This document shows positions 43,174 to 51,506 of a stretch of 64,000 nucleotides of DNA, piece after piece. Origin of the DNA: Weeksellaceae bacterium (GTDB taxonomy: Bacteria; Bacteroidota; Bacteroidia; Flavobacteriales; Weeksellaceae); assembly GCA_019459455.1 (NCBI GenBank), contig JAIBEX010000011.1, positions 62,001 through 126,000 on the forward strand. Direction: 5' to 3'. Both the position numbers and the translations under genes were made by a program. The stretch's first letter is position 1, and each line of letters starts with the position of its first letter. The notes beneath the pieces were generated by a model. The model was not told the origin of the DNA and made no database searches. It was given only the letters and a program-made list of their open reading frames with translations.

Positions 43174-45052
43174 ATATTGGTATTTCCAGATGCACCAGCG
43201 TACCGGTTGCTTTTCCGGCATCATTCTCCATATCGATGATTTTCAGGGAGTATTCTTTTGCGTAAAGCCGTTCCAGCCGTCTTTTGGATATTTCGAGTCC
43301 CAGCGATTCTTTTTTATTGAAGGTTTTTTCACTGATTTTTTTCGCTTTCTTACGTCCGATCCCGTTGTCCTTTATTTCGATGCATATTTTGTTTTCCTGC
43401 AATTTGGAAATGGTGATTTCAAGTTTTTTTTCTCCACCTTTAGGTGCCAGTCCGTGCCATACCGCATTTTCCGCAAACACCTGAAGCAGGAAGGAGGGAA
43501 TCCTGATGTTTTCCGCGTTTAGTTCATCATCTATTTTTATAGCATACTGTACTGCACCTCCAAAGCGCATGTTCTCGATTGACAGGTAATTTTCCACATT
43601 TTCCAGTTCTTCCTTCAGGTTCGTCTCCTTGTGGTGAATTCCCGTAAGGATATTCCTGAATATTTTTGAAAACTTGTTTAGGTAATATACCGAGTTCTGG
43701 GTATCGTTTTTTACGATGTAAGCTTTAATGGAATTGAGCGCGTTGAAGATGAAGTGTGGATTCATCTGTAGGTTCAGAATCTCGTGTTCCATCAGGAGCA
43801 GTTTTTTTTCCTGTCTCAAGGCTTTCTGATGCATATAGAAATAATAAATGGTCCCGAGAAATACAAGCAGGATAACCGCTATGGAAGACAGGAGCTTGTT
43901 GGAACTGAGTCGCAGCGCCAACTGGTCCTGCTGCTGTTTCAGGACATTTATTTCATTTTTTCTTCTTTCTAAAGTGTACTTGTTCTTGAGTTCGCTAATG
44001 CTCCTGAATGTACTTTCATTATTGAGCAGTTCCTTTTCGGCGGCAAATTTTTTATAATAGGCAAATGCGGAGTCCATTTTGTTCCCGCGTTCAAATAGCC
44101 TGGACAACAGTTCGTAGGCTTCGATTTTGGAAGAGGTAAATCCTTTGTCCTCCGCGATAGACAGTCCTTTTCTGATGGTTATTTCCGCTTCAGGTTTTCC
44201 CTGTAAAAGATAGAGCCAACCGGTGTTAATATAGGACATGGATGTATAGAAGGCATCCTGTATTTTTTCAGCCTGCGAAATCGTGGGTGAGATGTATTTT
44301 TCGGCCTCTTTTATCTTCCCCTGTTTCAAATAAATTCCCCCAATGCTGTTGTTGCAGATGAGTTTTCCAAGTTCCGAGTTTATTTTTCTGTTGTAGAACA
44401 GTGATTGGCGGTAATTGAAGAGGGCCATTTCCAGATTGTTCTTTTTTTCGTAAATCCCGCCGATGTTTTGATAGTTGATGGCGAGGCCCAAACGGTTATT
44501 TATTTTCTTTTCGATTTCAAGCGATCGCTGAAAATTCTGCATCGCGTCGTCCAGTTGGTTCATGGTCAGATAAACATTCCCAAGGCTGTTACAAGAAATT
44601 GCGATGTTCCTGAGGACCGTTTCGTTGGGATTTTCAACTTCTTCAGCCAGTTTAAGTGCATTTTGATGAGAGGAAATAGCTGGGATAATGTCATCCTGCC
44701 TCCGGTAAACTACTCCTATTAAATTTATGGTGATGATGGTCTGTTCCCTATTCTTATTTTTTACTGCAAGCGCGAGCGCGGTTCTGTGGTGTTGGTGAGC
44801 GAGCTTGTAGCGCGATTTGTCGCGGTAGAAAATTCCGAATTTATTGAGAAAAAAAATTTCAGCAGTGGAGTTCCCGTGCTCCCGGCTTAGACTCAAAAAT
44901 TTCCGCAGAGAAAGCGTATCGTAGGAAATCTGTCGGTACGTGCTGTCCAGAATTGCATTATCCACTTTTTTATCACTCATTATATCCGGAATTTTCTGTC
45001 CTGAAATAAAGCAGGAGAAAAAAAACAAGCCCGTCCACAGATTAAATCTCAT
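43172..45052 (-). CDS. LytS-type sensor histidine kinase with TPR sensor region
   Basis: This 626-residue protein has a signal peptide (WTGLFFFSCFISGQ), then tetratricopeptide repeats at about 90-330 (ISCNSLGNVYLTMNQLDDAM, INYQNIGGIYEKKNNLEMAL, ICNNSIGGIYLKQGKIKEAE). One membrane helix follows (LLSSIAVILLVFLGTIYYFY), a short coiled coil, and a His_kinase domain with the phospho-acceptor in LQMNPHFIFNALNSIKAY. The ATPase part has VWHGLAPKGG and IKDNGIGRKKA. TPR-LytS kinases of this build are common in flavobacteria; the stimulus is unknown. It lies 4 bases behind the response regulator and forms a pair with it. Confidence 0.9.
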   Translation of the reverse strand: MRFNLWTGLFFFSCFISGQKIPDIMSDKKVDNAILDSTYRQISYDTLSLRKFLSLSREHGNSTAEIFFLNKFGIFYRDKSRYKLAHQHHRTALALAVKNKNREQTIITINLIGVVYRRQDDIIPAISSHQNALKLAEEVENPNETVLRNIAISCNSLGNVYLTMNQLDDAMQNFQRSLEIEKKINNRLGLAINYQNIGGIYEKKNNLEMALFNYRQSLFYNRKINSELGKLICNNSIGGIYLKQGKIKEAEKYISPTISQAEKIQDAFYTSMSYINTGWLYLLQGKPEAEITIRKGLSIAEDKGFTSSKIEAYELLSRLFERGNKMDSAFAYYKKFAAEKELLNNESTFRSISELKNKYTLERRKNEINVLKQQQDQLALRLSSNKLLSSIAVILLVFLGTIYYFYMHQKALRQEKKLLLMEHEILNLQMNPHFIFNALNSIKAYIVKNDTQNSVYYLNKFSKIFRNILTGIHHKETNLKEELENVENYLSIENMRFGGAVQYAIKIDDELNAENIRIPSFLLQVFAENAVWHGLAPKGGEKKLEITISKLQENKICIEIKDNGIGRKKAKKISEKTFNKKESLGLEISKRRLERLYAKEYSLKIIDMENDAGKATGTLVHLEIPI

Positions 45053-45056
45053 GATG

Positions 45057-45788
45057 TCAGAATTGATCGAGGAAACTGGTCTTTTTTTGCCGGGATACCG
45101 GAATTTTAGCCTGGTTGGTTAGCACAACGTAGGAATCGCTTTTCAGGTATTCCTGAACTTTGTTCATGTTGATGATGTATGAATGATGCACCCTGAAGAA
45201 ATCCTCAGTCAGTTTTTCCTCCAATTGCTTTAATGGTATTGAAACGACAATTTTCTTTCCGTTTTCAAGAAATATAGTAGAGTAGTTGCCATCGCTCTCA
45301 CAGTATACGACCTCCTCCGGTTTCAGGAACATCAGTTTTCCGTCTGTGTTGATGATGATCTTTTTATGCCCTTCTCTCTCTGCCTTCCCCTCCAGTTTCT
45401 CCTCCAGATAATCAATAAGGTGATGCTCTTTCTTAAATCGTTTTATTTTTTCTATACAGAGTTTTACACTTTCGGAATCTGCAGGTTTCTGAAGAAAATC
45501 CAAACACTGCTGTTTGATTGCCGGCAGGGCATACTCATGATAGGCAGTTGTAATGATTACCGCAAATTTTCTGTTGGGGAATTTCTCAAGGAATTCAAAG
45601 CCGCTCATTTCGGGCATTTCCACATCTACAAAAACAGCATCAACCGGATTTTCATGCAAATATTTAGCTGCTGCAGTCGCACTGCTGAAAGAGGGTAGAA
45701 TCCGAATGTCTTCCTTTAGATTTTCCAGTTCCCACTTCAAACAGTCCAGCGCATCCTGCTCGTCGTCAATAAGTATTACGGTAATCAT
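45057..45788 (-). CDS. LytTR family response regulator
   Basis: This 243-residue protein has a receiver domain at 1-120 (VILIDDEQDALDCL, phospho-Asp in DAVFVDVEMPEMSGFEFL, Lys in LDFLQKPADSESV). A C-terminal LytTR DNA-binding domain lies at about 140-240 (LMFLKPEEVVYCESDGNY, FFRVHHSYIINMNKVQEYL). It is the first gene of the two-component operon. Its -7 element lies in the loop of an 11-bp inverted repeat, suggesting self-regulation (inference); the predicted leader is only about 10 bases. Confidence 0.92.
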   Translation of the reverse strand: MITVILIDDEQDALDCLKWELENLKEDIRILPSFSSATAAAKYLHENPVDAVFVDVEMPEMSGFEFLEKFPNRKFAVIITTAYHEYALPAIKQQCLDFLQKPADSESVKLCIEKIKRFKKEHHLIDYLEEKLEGKAEREGHKKIIINTDGKLMFLKPEEVVYCESDGNYSTIFLENGKKIVVSIPLKQLEEKLTEDFFRVHHSYIINMNKVQEYLKSDSYVVLTNQAKIPVSRQKKTSFLDQF

Positions 45789-45792
45789 CGGG

Positions 45793-45828
45793 GTAGTTTA
45801 TTTCAAAGTTAGCGATAAAATAAACTAC
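45793..45828 (-). promoter_or_regulatory. Inverted repeat around the -7 element of the LytTR operon
   Basis: GTAGTTTATTT (45793-45803) and AAATAAACTAC (45818-45828) are perfect complements. Between them lies TAACTTTG on the minus strand (45804-45811), a -7 match 16 bases before the response regulator start. Confidence 0.65.
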
Positions 45829-46009
45829 TATTTAAAAATGCTGATGAATTTGGACTCAATTCGGCATCTTTTTACCAATATAATCGATTAAACATAGAAA
45901 ATGGACAGATTATACAATTTTTGTAACCATTTATGTATAGGAGGAGCACTATTGGCAGATTTGTGTATAATTTTGATAAACAAAACTAATAACCATTTTT
46001 TCTTCAAAA

Positions 46010-46039
46010 CCGTCTCAGCATCCTGGGACGGTTTTTTTT
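46010..46039 (+). terminator. Orphan plus-strand terminator
   Basis: CCGTC-T-CAG, loop CATC, CTG-G-GACGG, followed by eight T. No plus-strand gene precedes it; the 45.83-46.01 kb stretch upstream may encode a small RNA. Confidence 0.7.
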
Positions 46040-46076
46040 ATCGAGCATCTTCATTCAATCGTCCATATGCGATAAT

Positions 46077-46105
46077 AAAAGAAGCACTGACAGAATCAGT
46101 GCTTC
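46077..46105 (-). terminator. Terminator of the T9SS/tail-fibre-like operon
   Basis: GAAGCACTGA (46081-46090) pairs with TCAGTGCTTC (46096-46105), 5-base loop, then TTTTATT on the minus strand, 19 bases behind the stop. Confidence 0.85.
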
Positions 46106-46123
46106 CAACCTACAAATAAAAAT

Positions 46124-47266
46124 TTACTTTTTATTTTCAAGCGCTTTTATCCTTTTTTCCAGATTTTCGATAATGAGTTGCTGCTCCTGCAATGCCTTGA
46201 GCGCAACCACTGCCAATCCAGAATAATTTACAAACAGTTGGTCCTGTTCGGACGGATTACCGTCGTTGGCCGTATGGGAAGTGACCAGTTCAGGGAAATA
46301 TTTCTGCAGATCCTGGGCAGTTACGCCAATATCTTTCCGATGTTTGGGATTGTTGTTTCTATATTCATATCGCCATAAATTGAGTTTGTTTACAGACTCC
46401 AGGACCGGATCCATTTTTTCGAAATTGGTTTTTACCCTGGCATCAGATAAAGAAGTATATACTCCGGTAACTCCGTCAAAACTGCCCAAATTGGTTGCTT
46501 TACCAATAATCATGTTACCGCTTATGGAAGGGTAGAGACTCCATCCCGTATTTGCGGTGGTATTATGGATTCTTAAACCTGCATATTCAAAGGTACCGGA
46601 AATCCCGTTTACCTGAAATCTGTAATCCGGAAACCGTGTACCTACGCCTACATTTCCTATGGAATCCACTGTCATTTTCGGCGTACCTGCAATATTAAGG
46701 TGCACACTGCCTAAATTGTTGGTAGCACCTGTTCCGAAATCCACATCTTCATTTTTCCCGGAAAAACTACCCATATACCCTCTGTAAACGCCACCTTCAT
46801 AAAGACCGAGCCAAAGACCGGACGCGCCGCCCCTGAGACCGCTTCCACCATGCGAAGTAGCCTGGAGACCTTTTGCAAATTCGGAATATGGCACACTCAA
46901 CAGTTGACTGCTGCCTGTGATGGTGTAGGTGGTACCGCCGGTAGGGTCGGCTTCAGTTTTAATGTAATAAGGTCCGTCGTACCAATCTATAGTCGAAAAG
47001 GTGCCGACCTGCGGGGTCCCCGAACCTATTGCTAAGGTCACCAGTCCATTCGCATTTGTTATAGGAGCCGGACTGTATGTTTCTGCGTAGACCACTGGCC
47101 CCACTGCGGATCCCCTGAGTACAGAGACCTTCATCCCTATGGGCTGGCTGGCCACAAGAGCGTTACTTGCATTCCTTATGACTGCCTGATAACTCATCCT
47201 GTTGGGAGATTGGCCATTGACCAAGCAAAATAGTAGAAAGAAAAAAATTGAGATTAAAGTTTTCAT
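46124..47266 (-). CDS. Secreted tail-fibre-like protein with endosialidase chaperone domain (S74)
   Basis: This 380-residue protein has signal peptide MKTLISIFFFLLFCLVNGQ. The N-terminal part (PNRMSYQAVIRNASNALV, GMKVSVLRGSAVGPVVYAET) is a type found in many flavobacterial surface proteins. The C-terminus (about 275-360) is an intramolecular chaperone/autoprotease domain: SDARVKTNFEKMDPVLESV, WRYEYRN and DIGVTAQDLQKYFPELV, followed by a coiled coil ending ALENKK. In phage endosialidases the S-D-x-R-x-K region is the self-cleavage site and the domain drives trimer formation. Here it is in a chromosomal secreted protein, 26 bases behind a T9SS cargo-type gene. Confidence 0.85.
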   Translation of the reverse strand: MKTLISIFFFLLFCLVNGQSPNRMSYQAVIRNASNALVASQPIGMKVSVLRGSAVGPVVYAETYSPAPITNANGLVTLAIGSGTPQVGTFSTIDWYDGPYYIKTEADPTGGTTYTITGSSQLLSVPYSEFAKGLQATSHGGSGLRGGASGLWLGLYEGGVYRGYMGSFSGKNEDVDFGTGATNNLGSVHLNIAGTPKMTVDSIGNVGVGTRFPDYRFQVNGISGTFEYAGLRIHNTTANTGWSLYPSISGNMIIGKATNLGSFDGVTGVYTSLSDARVKTNFEKMDPVLESVNKLNLWRYEYRNNNPKHRKDIGVTAQDLQKYFPELVTSHTANDGNPSEQDQLFVNYSGLAVVALKALQEQQLIIENLEKRIKALENKK

Positions 47267-47292
47267 AAGTTTGTGCTTTTGAGGTTTATACT

Positions 47293-47760
47293 TTATTTTT
47301 TAATGATTTTAAATGTTTTGATTGGTGTGGAATGATCCAGAACCACCAAAATATATACGCCCGAACTCATGGTCTGCATAGGTATTACCGTTTGCTGTTC
47401 CTTGATTTCTGTTTTGGAGATTAATCTTCCGCTTTGCTCCACCAACTGATAATTGAGATTTCTGATTGACCTGTTGGTGATACTTAAAGTGAGGTCGGCC
47501 ATTGTTGGATTGGGATAGATGACCATTTCCAATTTAACATCCGTATTTTGTGAAATTCCCAAGGTGGTTATTTCAAATGGCTGCTGTACGCCTTCAGATA
47601 CGGAAACGCCCGAAGATTTTGTTGTAAAGAAAATCTGCCCGACAGAGTAATCTATTTTGCCCGAGGATCCCGAGATACTCCCTCCGGAAGCATTAACAGA
47701 ATACTGGGCGATGCAGAATTGTGCTGCACACAGGTAAAAGAGAAGTAGGATTTTTTTCAT
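47293..47760 (-). CDS. T9SS type A sorting domain-containing protein
   Basis: This 155-residue protein has signal peptide MKKILLLFYLCAAQFCIAQ. A short Gly/Ser-rich middle (ASGGSISGSSGKIDYSVGQI) precedes a C-terminal type A sorting domain of about 75 residues (VIYPNPTMADLTLSITN, YQLVEQSGRLISKTEI, MSSGVYILVVLDHS, KTFKIIKK). The domain directs secretion and attachment by the type IX system. There is almost no cargo domain, so it could be a structural or adaptor protein for the next gene product. It is the first gene of that operon. Confidence 0.87.
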   Translation of the reverse strand: MKKILLLFYLCAAQFCIAQYSVNASGGSISGSSGKIDYSVGQIFFTTKSSGVSVSEGVQQPFEITTLGISQNTDVKLEMVIYPNPTMADLTLSITNRSIRNLNYQLVEQSGRLISKTEIKEQQTVIPMQTMSSGVYILVVLDHSTPIKTFKIIKK

Positions 47761-48155
47761 AATTGTTTTTTTATAGGTTATCGTTCGTTGAATTGAAAGC
47801 ACACCCGCTTGGGTACCTAACAAATTCGTGCGGGAAGAATAGATGGGGATGTTTATTGGCCCTCAATTGAGGTTCAGTTAATCCGGTGCAGTATTAGACT
47901 CGTTCATAGTTTCAGGTTTTAGTTGTAATCAAAATTATGTAAATAATTCAAGTGAAAATCTGCCGCTACCGGCCGCACCACGATTATTGTACGTGAATAT
48001 CTGCATTTTAAAAAGTTATACTGCCTTCTGTACAGTATTTTAAACCACTTGTACAAAGGTGGATGGTCATTATTTTTTTTAGAGTAAATTTATAATGAGT
48101 CAGAATTCCTTCCATTGTGGCACAGGGCTGAAAAATGAGGTTATTAAATTTTGTA
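47761..48155. other. Long divergent intergenic region
   Basis: No gene was seen. It holds a 12-bp palindrome CCTCAATTGAGG (47861-47872). CTGTACAG lies at 48028-48035 and a stem-loop CCACTT/AAGGTGG at 48045-48062 encloses TTGTACAA, with eight T's 8 bases further on. GTAC words recur three times (also near 47987). Regulatory use is possible but unproven. Confidence 0.4.
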
Positions 48156-48163
48156 TACCTTTG
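48156..48163 (+). promoter_or_regulatory. -7 element of the CorC-type gene
   Basis: TACCTTTG, 23 bases before the start codon; no TTG at the expected position. Confidence 0.5.
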
Positions 48164-48186
48164 CAAAAAATATTTTTAATTTCTAA

Positions 48187-49545
48187 ATGGATTCGGACAT
48201 AATCAAGCTGCTCCTGGCTTTATTCTTAGTACTACTGAATGGCTTTTTTGTAGCAGCAGAATTCTCAATCGTTAAAGTTCGTTATTCCCAGATCCAGCTT
48301 AAAGCTGCTGAAGGGAATTCAATGGCCAAGCAGGCCGAACACATCATTAAGCATCTGGATGAATATCTTTCTGCAACGCAGTTGGGTATTACACTGGCTT
48401 CCCTTGCCTTGGGATGGGTGGGCGAAAGTGCAATGCATCATATTATTGAAAAGCTTTTCCACTATTTTAATGTAGCAGTGGAGCAGGCTACAGTGACCAC
48501 CATTTCACTCGTCATCAGCTTCCTTCTGATCACGGTAATGCATATTGTTTTTGGAGAACTTATTCCAAAATCAATTGCCATCCGCAAAGCGGAGGCCACG
48601 ACCATGGCCATTGCGATGCCGCTTAGGATTTTCTATACTGTTTTCAAACCGTTTATCTGGGCCATGAATAAAATGTCCAATGCGGTTCTGCGCCTCATGA
48701 AAATCCATCCTGCATCCGAGCATGAAATCCATTCAACGGAGGAATTGCAGCTCCTTGTGAAGCAGTCGGCGGATTCCGGCGAAATTCAGGAAGAGAACTA
48801 TGAAATTATCAAGAATGCCTTCGACTTTACGGACCACTCTGCCAAACAGATCATGGTGCCGCGTCAGAATATTCTCTCCATTGATATTGAAGATCCGATA
48901 GAAGAAGTCATCACCCAGATCATGGACAGTGGATATTCAAGGATTCCGGTCTATACGGATTCGATTGACAATGTAATTGGGATATTTTATGCAAAAGAAA
49001 TCATCCGTGAATATGTGCGGCGCAAAGGCGATATCACCCACGAAGACCTTCACCGTTTAATGCGGGAGGCCTTTTTCGTGGTTGGAAGCAAGAAGATTTC
49101 AGATCTGATGAAAATCTTTCAGCAAAAAAAACAGCATTTGGCTGTGGTTATTGATGAATTTGGTGGTACGGAAGGTATTATCACTCTGGAGGACATCCTT
49201 GAAGAACTTGTCGGAGAGATACAGGATGAGGAGGACGATGAGGAAAAAGTCGTGGACCAGGTTGGAGACAATATTTTCTGGGTTCAGGCCACGCAGCCAC
49301 TGGATGAGATCAACGAATTTCTGCCGAAGAAATTTCCGCTGTCCGAGGAAGGTGAGTTCAACACCCTGGCAGGCTACATACTCCACGAGCTGGAAGATAT
49401 CCCGGAAGAAAACCAGGAATTCGAAATGAACAGTTACCACTTCAAAATTCTGAAGATGAATAATAAAAGTGTGGAGATGGTGGAACTGGTGTATGACGAA
49501 CGGAATGTGGTGGATGAAATTGTGGAAGAACTCGGTGAAATATAA
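48187..49545 (+). CDS. Hemolysin family CNNM/CorC-type membrane protein
   Basis: This 452-residue protein has a DUF21/CNNM membrane domain (1-190) with FVAAEFSIVKVR and LGWVGESAMHHIIEKL. A tandem CBS pair follows (about 215-340; IMVPRQNILSIDIED, YSRIPVYTDSIDNVIGIFY, VVIDEFGGTEGIITLEDILE), then a CorC_HlyC transporter-associated domain (about 355-440; NIFWVQATQPLDEINEFL). The family exports Mg2+ or Co2+ or protects against divalent cation excess; the hemolysin label is historical. clpS begins 10 bases downstream. Confidence 0.9.
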   Translation: MDSDIIKLLLALFLVLLNGFFVAAEFSIVKVRYSQIQLKAAEGNSMAKQAEHIIKHLDEYLSATQLGITLASLALGWVGESAMHHIIEKLFHYFNVAVEQATVTTISLVISFLLITVMHIVFGELIPKSIAIRKAEATTMAIAMPLRIFYTVFKPFIWAMNKMSNAVLRLMKIHPASEHEIHSTEELQLLVKQSADSGEIQEENYEIIKNAFDFTDHSAKQIMVPRQNILSIDIEDPIEEVITQIMDSGYSRIPVYTDSIDNVIGIFYAKEIIREYVRRKGDITHEDLHRLMREAFFVVGSKKISDLMKIFQQKKQHLAVVIDEFGGTEGIITLEDILEELVGEIQDEEDDEEKVVDQVGDNIFWVQATQPLDEINEFLPKKFPLSEEGEFNTLAGYILHELEDIPEENQEFEMNSYHFKILKMNNKSVEMVELVYDERNVVDEIVEELGEI

Positions 49546-49555
49546 AGAAAGGCCA

Positions 49556-49864
49556 ATGCTTCGAAAGATATATTTTTCAAGAAACTACGAGGATCCGAAG
49601 CGGGAGTATGACGAGGAAGTCATGCTGCTGGAGCAGGAGGACGAAATTAACAAACTCATTCTCTGGAATGACGATGTAAATACTTTTGATTTTGTAATTG
49701 AATCTTTAATCGAAGTTTGCAAGCATACCCCCGAACAGGCCGAACAGTGCACCATCCTGGTTCATTACAAAGGCAAATGCACGGTAAAAACAGGATCCAT
49801 GGATGTTCTGAAACCCATGCATAAACAGCTGGGCGACAGAGGGCTTACAAGCGAAATCGTATAG
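49556..49864 (+). CDS. clpS: ATP-dependent Clp protease adaptor ClpS
   Basis: This 102-residue N-degron adaptor delivers substrates with bulky N-terminal residues to ClpA-ClpP. The core LILWNDDVNTFDFVIESLIE and the helix HTPEQAEQCTILVHYKGKC hold the N-degron pocket (Asp pair) and ClpA contact face of the family. GSMDVLKPMHKQLGDRGLTS completes the fold. I chose the Met at MLRKIYFSRNYEDP because the frame upstream overlaps the CorC-type gene. The gene is probably co-transcribed with the CorC-type gene. Confidence 0.92.
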   Translation: MLRKIYFSRNYEDPKREYDEEVMLLEQEDEINKLILWNDDVNTFDFVIESLIEVCKHTPEQAEQCTILVHYKGKCTVKTGSMDVLKPMHKQLGDRGLTSEIV

Positions 49865-49887
49865 AGCACAAACCGAAATTAAATGTA

Positions 49888-49918
49888 ACCCTTGTTGAAG
49901 AATGAGGGTAATTTTTTT
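49888..49918 (+). terminator. Weak terminator of clpS
   Basis: ACCCT/AGGGT stem with a 12-base loop and seven T, 23 bases behind the clpS stop. The following 190 bases to trxB show no gene. Confidence 0.5.
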
Positions 49919-50110
49919 CCATGACACCCTGTGAGGACTGAGCTGTTTTCTATTACGCAGAAGGACAGCATGACCCGACTGTTCCACCCAGCGCGCCCGT
50001 GTTCAAAATGATTTCATTGATAAAATTCATGGTGAAATGGTTGAATAACCAAAAATAAATGACGATTTTTGAACTTCTCAAATAATAAACCTAAAACCCA
50101 AAGATAAACA

Positions 50111-51052
50111 ATGGAGCAAAATATTTTAGACTGTGTTATTGTAGGATCGGGACCTTCCGGATTTACGGCGGCGATTTATGCTGCGAGAGCCGACCTGAAA
50201 CCACAGTTATATACGGGACTTGAACCTGGCGGACAACTTACGACCACTACGGAAGTTGATAATTTTCCAGGATATCCCGATGGGATTACGGGCCCGCAAA
50301 TGATGCTTGATTTGCAGAAGCAGGCTGAAAGATTTGAGACCAAAGTTCATTATGAACTTATTACGAAAGTGGAATTTTCAAAGGAAACAGGCGGTATCCA
50401 TAAACTGTGGGCGGGCAATAAGGAAATTCTCGCCAAAACCGTCATCATATCGACCGGAGCGACGGCAAAATATCTTGGAATTGACGATGAGAAAAAATAT
50501 GCCGGTGGAGGCGTATCAGCCTGCGCGACCTGCGACGGTTTTTTCTACAAAGGGAAAGATGTGGTTGTGGTAGGTGCAGGAGATACCGCAGCAGAAGAAG
50601 CAACCTATCTTGCGAAACTGACCAATAAAGTGACGATGCTCGTACGTAAAGATACATTTCGTGCATCCAAAGCCATGATCCACCGCGTTGAAAACACTGC
50701 TAACATCGATGTGAAATTCAATCACGAACTCATCGGGATTGAAGGGGAGAATGCCTTAGTCGAAAGGGCGGTTGTCATCAATAATCTTACGAAAGAAACT
50801 TCCAAAATTGATGTACACGGTATCTTTATCGCCATCGGACATAAACCGAACACCGATATTTTTGCAGGTCAGATTGATTTGGATGAAAACGGCTACATCA
50901 AAACCGTTCCCGGAACTACAAGGACCAATTTGCCGGGTATTTTTGCGGCCGGCGATGTTCAGGACCATATTTACAGACAGGCAATCACTGCAGCAGGAAG
51001 CGGATGCATGGCCGCCATGGATGCTGAAAAATATTTAGCAGAACTTCAATAA
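50111..51052 (+). CDS. trxB: Thioredoxin-disulfide reductase
   Basis: This FAD/NADPH enzyme reduces thioredoxin. It has 313 residues. The FAD motif is IVGSGPSGFTAAIYAARA, the redox pair CATC is in SACATCDGFFYKGK, the NADPH motif is VVGAGDTAAEEATYLA, and the C-terminal FAD-binding segment is GIFAAGDVQDHIYRQAITAAGSG-CMAA. Length and motifs are those of bacterial low-molecular-weight TrxR. Confidence 0.96.
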   Translation: MEQNILDCVIVGSGPSGFTAAIYAARADLKPQLYTGLEPGGQLTTTTEVDNFPGYPDGITGPQMMLDLQKQAERFETKVHYELITKVEFSKETGGIHKLWAGNKEILAKTVIISTGATAKYLGIDDEKKYAGGGVSACATCDGFFYKGKDVVVVGAGDTAAEEATYLAKLTNKVTMLVRKDTFRASKAMIHRVENTANIDVKFNHELIGIEGENALVERAVVINNLTKETSKIDVHGIFIAIGHKPNTDIFAGQIDLDENGYIKTVPGTTRTNLPGIFAAGDVQDHIYRQAITAAGSGCMAAMDAEKYLAELQ

Positions 51053-51116
51053 CTGAAGACTCAGTTTCAGCTATACGCAACCGGTAAAATAACCGTCGGA
51101 GGTTCAAAATAAACTG

Positions 51117-51479
51117 ATGAAAAACTTATTGCTCATCTTCCTTGGAGGAGGCTTTGGGAGTGTGCTCCGGTTTCTGGTCTCCAATTATACCCAAAAAATC
51201 TTGAATTTTGGCGGTTTTCCCCTGGGAACTTTCTTGGTCAATATAGCAGGATGTTTCCTGATTGGAATTTTCTCGTCCTGGTTTCTTAGGGAGGAGGGTA
51301 TTTCTAAATTCCTACTGATTGCCGGTTTTTGCGGCGGTTTTACGACTTTTTCAACCTTCTCTGCGGAAGGTCTGATGATGTGGCAGAACGGAAATTACAT
51401 CATGTTGCTGATTTACATCGTTTTGAGCGTTGCAGTAGGATTGGTTGCCGTATTTCTTGGGTCAAGGATCATGATTTAA
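51117..51479 (+). CDS. crcB: Fluoride efflux channel CrcB/Fluc
   Basis: This 120-residue dual-topology fluoride channel has four helices (LLIFLGGGFGSVLRFLV, FPLGTFLVNIAGCFLIGIF, and two more) with the signatures GGGFGSVLRF, GTFLVNIAGCF and GFCGGFTTFSTFSAE, where the Phe box lies. The upstream gap of 64 bases does not contain a recognisable fluoride riboswitch. It follows trxB on the same strand and may be co-transcribed. Confidence 0.92.
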   Translation: MKNLLLIFLGGGFGSVLRFLVSNYTQKILNFGGFPLGTFLVNIAGCFLIGIFSSWFLREEGISKFLLIAGFCGGFTTFSTFSAEGLMMWQNGNYIMLLIYIVLSVAVGLVAVFLGSRIMI

Positions 51480-51506
51480 ATCCCTTACTGAACTGAGACA
51501 ATGTTT

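Noticed and set aside
45901-46119. Plus-strand frame of 72 codons (MDRLYNFCNH...) in the LytTR/T9SS gap
   Set aside because: It reads through the terminator at 46010-46039 and beyond it without any conserved feature; a non-coding RNA is more plausible than a protein.
49469-49555. Upstream extension of clpS (MWRWWNWC...)
   Set aside because: It overlaps the end of the CorC-type gene in another frame and has no resemblance to ClpS; the Met at 49556 fits the family N-terminus.
51053-51116. Possible fluoride riboswitch upstream of crcB
   Set aside because: The gap is 64 bases and does not show the conserved pseudoknot segments of the crcB RNA motif.
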